Of a DNA stretch of 47,543 nt, positions 43,899-47,543 are shown one piece after another. Made by a program: the position numbers and the translations under genes. Within the stretch, counting starts at the first letter, position 1. Each line of letters begins with the position of its first letter. This DNA comes from an uncultured Pelagibacteraceae bacterium (GTDB lineage: Bacteria > Pseudomonadota > Alphaproteobacteria > Pelagibacterales > Pelagibacteraceae): assembly GCA_902600205.1 (NCBI GenBank), contig CACKIN010000007.1:1-47543 (forward strand), in the 5' to 3' direction. The notes beneath the pieces are model-generated. The model was not told the origin of the DNA and searched no databases. It saw only the letters and a program-made list of their open reading frames with translations.

Positions 43899-45173
43899 CT
43901 AAAACTGTTCTGACTCAGTTGACCCTTCCATTGCTGTGGTTGAACTCTTTCCTGAGCTAATCGTATTTGAGACAGCATCAAAATAAGATGTACCTACTTC
44001 TCTTTGGTGTTTCACACTTGTATATCCATCTTTTTCTCTTGCAAATTCATGCTGCTGAATTTTAGAGTATGCGGTCATTCCTTCTTTTTTGTATTTTTCT
44101 GCTAACTCAAATATCGCAATATTTTGCGTGTGGAAACCAGCGAGTGTAATGAATTGGAATTTATAACCCATTTCTCCAATTTTTCTTTGGAATGATCCAA
44201 TTTCTTCATCAGACAAATGTTTCTTCCAATTAAATGATGGTGAACAATTATAAGCTAACATCTTACCAGGATATTTTTCATGGATAGCATCGGCAAATTT
44301 CTTTGCTTCCTCTAAATTTGGTGTTGCTGTTTCGCACCATATTAAATCTGCGTATGGTGCATAAGCAAGACCTCTTGAGATTGCTTGCTCTATTCCGTCT
44401 TTTACATAAAAGAAACCCTCTGGAGATCTTTCACCAGTTAAAAAAGGTTTATCATTTTCATCAAAATCGTTGGTAATTAATTTAGCAGCATTAGCATCAG
44501 TTCTTGCAAGTATGATGAGAGGGACATCTGCAATATCTGCTGCTAATCTTGCTGCTTTAAGGTTTCTAACCATAGTTCCAGTTGGAACCAAAACTTTACC
44601 ACCCATATGACCACATTTTTTCTCACTTGCCAATTGATCTTCAAAGTGAACGCCAGCTGCACCAGCTCTGATAAATTTTTTTGTCAATTCGAATACATTT
44701 AGTGGCCCCCCAAATCCAGCTTCACCATCAGCTATTATTGGTAACATGTAATCAGTTCTTTTACTTTTATCCATATCTCCATCTATCATTTCCATATGTT
44801 GAATTTGATCAGCTCTGATTAAAGAATTATTCATGGTCTCAACTAATTTTGGTGCACTATCATATGGATACAATGATTGGTCAGGGTACATTTCACCAGC
44901 ACTGTTGGCATCAGCTGCTACTTGCCAACCACTCAGATAAATTGCTTTTAAACCAGCTTTTGCATGTTGAACAGCGTGATTTCCAGAAAGTGAACCTAAA
45001 GTGTTAACATAAGCTTCTGTATTTAAAAGTCTCCAAAGCTTTTGGGACTGCATTTTGCACATTGAATACTCAATTTTAATTGATCCTCTTAATCTTTCGA
45101 CTTCCTCGGGTGTGTAATCTCTTTTAATTCCTGCAAATCTTTGTAAGTCGTATGATATGTTTTCAGCTGACAC
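43899..45173 (-). CDS. aceA: Isocitrate lyase
   Basis: A 424-residue enzyme that splits isocitrate into succinate and glyoxylate, the first glyoxylate-bypass step. The catalytic loop KKCGHMGGK is near residue 185, with upstream [12 protein letters not shown] and downstream [12 protein letters not shown]. The length is that of the bacterial short form. Malate synthase is not nearby. It lies 45 bases downstream of a 53-residue ORF, and a RamB-like regulator is divergent, so acetate- or C2-responsive control is inferred. Confidence 0.97.
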   Translation of the reverse strand: MSAENISYDLQRFAGIKRDYTPEEVERLRGSIKIEYSMCKMQSQKLWRLLNTEAYVNTLGSLSGNHAVQHAKAGLKAIYLSGWQVAADANSAGEMYPDQSLYPYDSAPKLVETMNNSLIRADQIQHMEMIDGDMDKSKRTDYMLPIIADGEAGFGGPLNVFELTKKFIRAGAAGVHFEDQLASEKKCGHMGGKVLVPTGTMVRNLKAARLAADIADVPLIILARTDANAAKLITNDFDENDKPFLTGERSPEGFFYVKDGIEQAISRGLAYAPYADLIWCETATPNLEEAKKFADAIHEKYPGKMLAYNCSPSFNWKKHLSDEEIGSFQRKIGEMGYKFQFITLAGFHTQNIAIFELAEKYKKEGMTAYSKIQQHEFAREKDGYTSVKHQREVGTSYFDAVSNTISSGKSSTTAMEGSTESEQF

Positions 45174-45218
45174 TTAGACCTCTCTCTTTTTGAATAAATG
45201 ACTAGAAATTACTAATTT

Positions 45219-45380
45219 TTAATTTGAACTATATTCTTCAGTAAATTCGTTCATTCCGCTTGATCCCCAATCGCAATGATCGTCTCTAATGTAGATACCT
45301 TTAGACTTATGTTCAGAATGCTCTTCTTTATTAGTAATTTGGTAGTTATTTTCAATATTATTGATTTTGTTTTTTTCCAT
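45219..45380 (-). CDS. 53-residue unrecognised acidic protein upstream of isocitrate lyase
   Basis: An ATG at 45380 opens a 53-codon frame ending TAA at 45219-45221. The N-terminal half is polar and Asn/Glu/Lys-rich. The C-terminal half has a distinctive KGIYIRDDHCDWGSSGMNEF with one Cys and one Trp. There is no good ribosome site. The frame fills the space between aceA and the operator region, on the same strand as aceA. Any transcript from the operator side would have to cross it, so it is probably the first gene of the aceA unit. No family recognised. Confidence 0.6.
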   Translation of the reverse strand: MEKNKINNIENNYQITNKEEHSEHKSKGIYIRDDHCDWGSSGMNEFTEEYSSN

Positions 45381-45393
45381 GTAAACTTTATAA

Positions 45394-45410
45394 TTTACAA
45401 TATTTACAAA
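45394..45410. promoter_or_regulatory. Operator-like tandem element, aceA side
   Basis: TTTACAATATTTACAAA contains two TTTACAA units at a 9-base step. It is 14 bases upstream of the 53-residue ORF and matches the element at 45467-45483 at 16 of 17 positions. TTTACAAA resembles the TTTGCAAA core bound by Corynebacterium RamB, whose relative is encoded next door. Confidence 0.6.
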
Positions 45411-45454
45411 ATCTACAATTAATTATATTTTCCTTGTAAAATCGAATAATTTTG

Positions 45455-45472
45455 TGTAAATTTAAATTTACA
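45455..45472. promoter_or_regulatory. Perfect 18-bp palindrome TGTAAATTTAAATTTACA
   Basis: It is fully self-complementary and ends inside the second tandem element (45467-45483). It lies 19 bases upstream of the regulator ATG. It may be an inverted half-site arrangement for the same regulator, or may overlap its promoter. Confidence 0.55.
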
Positions 45473-45483
45473 AAATTTACAAA
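45467..45483. promoter_or_regulatory. Operator-like tandem element, regulator side
   Basis: TTTACAAAATTTACAAA has two TTTACAAA units at a 9-base step, 8 bases before the regulator ATG. It matches the aceA-side element at 16 of 17 positions. The two elements start exactly 73 bp apart, about seven helical turns, so they lie on one face of the DNA. Binding here would block regulator expression, suggesting autoregulation. Confidence 0.6.
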
Positions 45484-45490
45484 CGGTAAA

Positions 45491-46915
45491 ATGAGTCAAA
45501 TTGATACAAAAATCGGTCCAAAAATCAAAGCTTTTAGAAGACAGTTAGGTATCCAAGCTAACAAACTAGCTGAGGAAATGTCCATCTCTCCAAGTTATTT
45601 AAATCTGATCGAAAGTGGAAAAAGGAAAATTGATGGTGATTTGCTGTTAAGAGTTTGTGATAAACTTAAAATTGAACTTTCAGATTTAACAAGTAAGACA
45701 GATATTAATCTGGAGAACAACATATCTGAGTTGTTAGGTGATGAACTTTTTGAAGATCTAGATATCTTAGGACCAGAAGTAAAAGATTTGGTTAACACAA
45801 ATCCAAAAATTGCTAAAGCTTTAATTAAGCTTGGCGATAACTTTAAACAAAAAGATCATGAAATTTTTAATAAACTGGAAAACATTTCAGGTAAAATTAT
45901 TGATGGAAGAAAAAATGCATTTCCTGGAGAAGTAATTTCTGACTTTTTACAAGAGAATAAAAACTTTTTTCCAAAGTTAGAAGATTTTGCAAATAAAATT
46001 TTTGATAAAGTTAAACAAAATAACAGAACAAGATACATAGCTCTTTGTGATTTTCTAAAAACTGAGTACGGTATAACAGTTAAAGATGTGATTCCAAAAG
46101 AAGGAAAGCCGTTTTCAAAAATATACAAAGTAAAAGATAAAGAATTATTACTGTCTGATTATCTTTCTCTTGAAACAAAAAAACTTTTTGCTGCAGCACA
46201 AATTTCACAAGAGGGAGCATCAAAAGAAATTGATGAATATCTATCAACATTTAGTTTTCCGACAAATGAGTCTAAAAAATTAACTAGAGTTGCTCTTCTA
46301 AATTATTGTGGAGCGGCAATATTAATGCCCTACTCTCTTTTTCATAAAGAGTGCAAAGAATTAAAATATGATCTTGAACTTTTACAAAATACATTTGCAA
46401 CTTCGTTTGAACAAGTTGCACATAGAGTGACTTGTTTACAAGATCCTAAGCTTCCAGGAATACCCTTTCATTTTTTAAGAGTGGATGTTGCTGGAAACAT
46501 CTCAAAAAGGTTCTCATTATCAGGTATTGAAATACCGAGATATGGTGGCGCATGCCCGAGATGGAATGTTTACTCGGCTTTTTCAAGACCTGGAGTAATT
46601 CAAGCAGCAGTAAGTAAAATGACAAATGGAGAAAAATATGTTTGTATAGCAAAGACAGTTGAAAAAGGTGTTGGAAGATATGGACAGAAGAAAAGTATGT
46701 TATCCATAGGTCTAGGATGTGAAGCAAAATATGCAAAAGAATTTGTGTATACTGAAAATTTAGATTTAACTGATAAAAAATCGGAGTTGCCTATAGGCGT
46801 ATCTTGTAGAACATGCGATAGACTTGATTGTTCGCAAAGAGCATTTCCACCTCTTCACAAAAAATTTGATGTAGATATCAATTCTAGAGGAGTTTCTGTT
46901 TACGTAAAAGATTAA
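45491..46915 (+). CDS. XRE-type transcriptional regulator, RamB/ScfR-like (DUF2083 / short-chain fatty acid regulator)
   Basis: A 474-residue regulator from the ATG at 45491. A TTG at 45452 would add 13 residues but reads through the operator repeats, so it is rejected. An N-terminal Cro/CI helix-turn-helix (about residues 8-62, SPSYLNLIESGKRKIDG) is followed by an ImmA/IrrE-like region with FATSFEQVAHRVTCLQ. The C-terminal DUF2083 has VDVAGNISKRFS, GGACPRWNVYSAF and CRTCDRLDCSQRAFPP. Relatives control glyoxylate-bypass or propionyl-CoA genes and sense acyl-CoAs. Divergent placement beside aceA fits that role. Confidence 0.93.
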   Translation: MSQIDTKIGPKIKAFRRQLGIQANKLAEEMSISPSYLNLIESGKRKIDGDLLLRVCDKLKIELSDLTSKTDINLENNISELLGDELFEDLDILGPEVKDLVNTNPKIAKALIKLGDNFKQKDHEIFNKLENISGKIIDGRKNAFPGEVISDFLQENKNFFPKLEDFANKIFDKVKQNNRTRYIALCDFLKTEYGITVKDVIPKEGKPFSKIYKVKDKELLLSDYLSLETKKLFAAAQISQEGASKEIDEYLSTFSFPTNESKKLTRVALLNYCGAAILMPYSLFHKECKELKYDLELLQNTFATSFEQVAHRVTCLQDPKLPGIPFHFLRVDVAGNISKRFSLSGIEIPRYGGACPRWNVYSAFSRPGVIQAAVSKMTNGEKYVCIAKTVEKGVGRYGQKKSMLSIGLGCEAKYAKEFVYTENLDLTDKKSELPIGVSCRTCDRLDCSQRAFPPLHKKFDVDINSRGVSVYVKD

Positions 46916-46919
46916 AAGG

Positions 46920-47543
46920 TCAATTTTGCTTTAGTTTTTGCCTTTTTTTAGAAATTAATTGAGTAAGGGAATCTACCATAAGATCTGAAGCTTTAAAAAT
47001 TTCATTAGGTTTGAACTCGTATGACATATTTTTTTCGTCATCTGTCTTATCTTCAATAACTATTCCTTTTTCAGGAGAATTATCCTTTATATAAATTAAT
47101 ATTAACCATTCATCATCTAAGGATTCATCCCATTTTATAAATATTTCTCCAGTTTCAAATCTTTTGTCTACACATCTAAATATTGACATATGTCTTGTTA
47201 TATATCTTTTGTTCAACTGAAAAACTAAACTATTTGCACTTCTGTAAAAACTTTCTAAAGCAAATTCAATTTTTTGTCTTGCTAAATTATATTCTTTTTC
47301 TTTTTGAAGTAGTACCGACCTATCATCGCCTTCATCAGTTTTTACACCAAGTGCCTCAACTCTTTCCCTAATTTTTTGATCTCTAATCAATCTATATTTG
47401 TTTTTAAGATTTTCTATTCTTTGTTGTAATTCTCCATAATCTTCTCTTTTTTCTTTAAGAGACATCTTCTCTAGTTTTTCAAGTTCTTTTACTTCCCTTA
47501 TTCTGAATTTTTCAATCTGTCTCTGAATTCTTAATTCTTGCAA
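46920..47543 (-). CDS. Coiled-coil protein of unknown function, 5' end outside window
   Basis: 207 residues are visible, and the frame is open to the window edge, where the first codon (TTG) need not be the start. Residues 1-95 are charged, heptad-like coiled coil. A compact domain of about 110 residues follows, including YITRHMSIFRCVDKRFETG and DDEWLILIYIKDNSPEKG. The end is basic (KKRQKLKQN). It converges on the regulator with a 4-base gap. I do not recognise the family. Confidence 0.65.
   Translation of the reverse strand: MQELRIQRQIEKFRIREVKELEKLEKMSLKEKREDYGELQQRIENLKNKYRLIRDQKIRERVEALGVKTDEGDDRSVLLQKEKEYNLARQKIEFALESFYRSANSLVFQLNKRYITRHMSIFRCVDKRFETGEIFIKWDESLDDEWLILIYIKDNSPEKGIVIEDKTDDEKNMSYEFKPNEIFKASDLMVDSLTQLISKKRQKLKQN

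Noticed and set aside
45452..45490. A 13-residue N-terminal extension of the RamB-like regulator
   Set aside because: It starts at TTG and its codons are the operator repeats themselves. The ATG at 45491 starts a normal helix-turn-helix N-terminus.
45381..45490. Glycine riboswitch upstream of aceA
   Set aside because: SAR11 glycine riboswitches are known on other C2-metabolism genes. This 110-base AT-rich gap has no GC-rich paired elements of that type, and the direct repeats explain it better.

Overview
The window is a gene-dense, very AT-rich stretch of alphaproteobacterial chromosome. It most resembles the SAR11 clade (Candidatus Pelagibacter and relatives). This is inferred from recognised protein families and layout, not from a database search. 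Supporting signs are: genes that overlap or nearly touch (many TAATG or ATGA stop/start junctions), convergent genes that share stop codons, paired b'/b ATP synthase subunits, alphaproteobacterial families (BamF/DUF3035, DUF2093, a TIGR01459-type HAD protein, DUF2721), and a retinal-forming carotenoid cluster. No rRNA, tRNA, CRISPR array or insertion sequence was found.

Layout. 1-3394: the 3' end of smc, then the F0 part of ATP synthase (atpI, atpB, atpE, b', b). 3439-10180: crtI-crtB-crtY-blh, which takes phytoene formation through lycopene and beta-carotene to retinal, then a small membrane protein, ispH, thrB and rnhA. 10181-10682: a 502-base gap between the 3' ends of rnhA and a peroxiredoxin gene. 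It holds two nested pairs of direct repeats around a complete small transcription unit for an unrecognised 57-residue protein. 10683-18529: peroxiredoxin-thrC, then an aa3-type cytochrome c oxidase operon (coxB, coxA, coxC, a subunit IV-like gene, a small unknown gene, ctaB) and a second, divergent subunit III-like gene. 18566-23159: SCO1, rsmE, a type II haloacid dehalogenase, DoxX, pirin, quinone oxidoreductase and DUF2721. 23212-28833: ubiA and an LPS block (msbA, waaA, lpxK, lpxL). 28836-37330: DUF2093, purD, rsmD, pgi, a BamF-like lipoprotein, lspA, ileS, ribF and a HAD-IIA protein. 37398-39494: groES-groEL with a sigma32-like promoter and a strong terminator. 39690-43608: typA, a YczE-like membrane protein, a secreted protein and a TerB/J-domain protein. 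43597-46915: a glyoxylate-bypass locus in which a 53-residue unknown protein, isocitrate lyase and a small membrane protein form one leftward unit, facing a RamB/ScfR-like regulator. 46920-47543: a partial coiled-coil protein.

How the genes work together. The window is rich in membrane bioenergetics: ATP synthase, terminal oxidase, heme o synthesis, copper delivery and ubiquinone prenylation, plus retinal supply for a rhodopsin encoded elsewhere. The two most distinctive non-coding structures are the repeat-bounded cassette at 10181-10677 and the aceA/regulator intergenic region. In the latter, two nearly identical 17-bp elements lie exactly 73 bp apart, about seven helical turns, with one next to each divergent gene.
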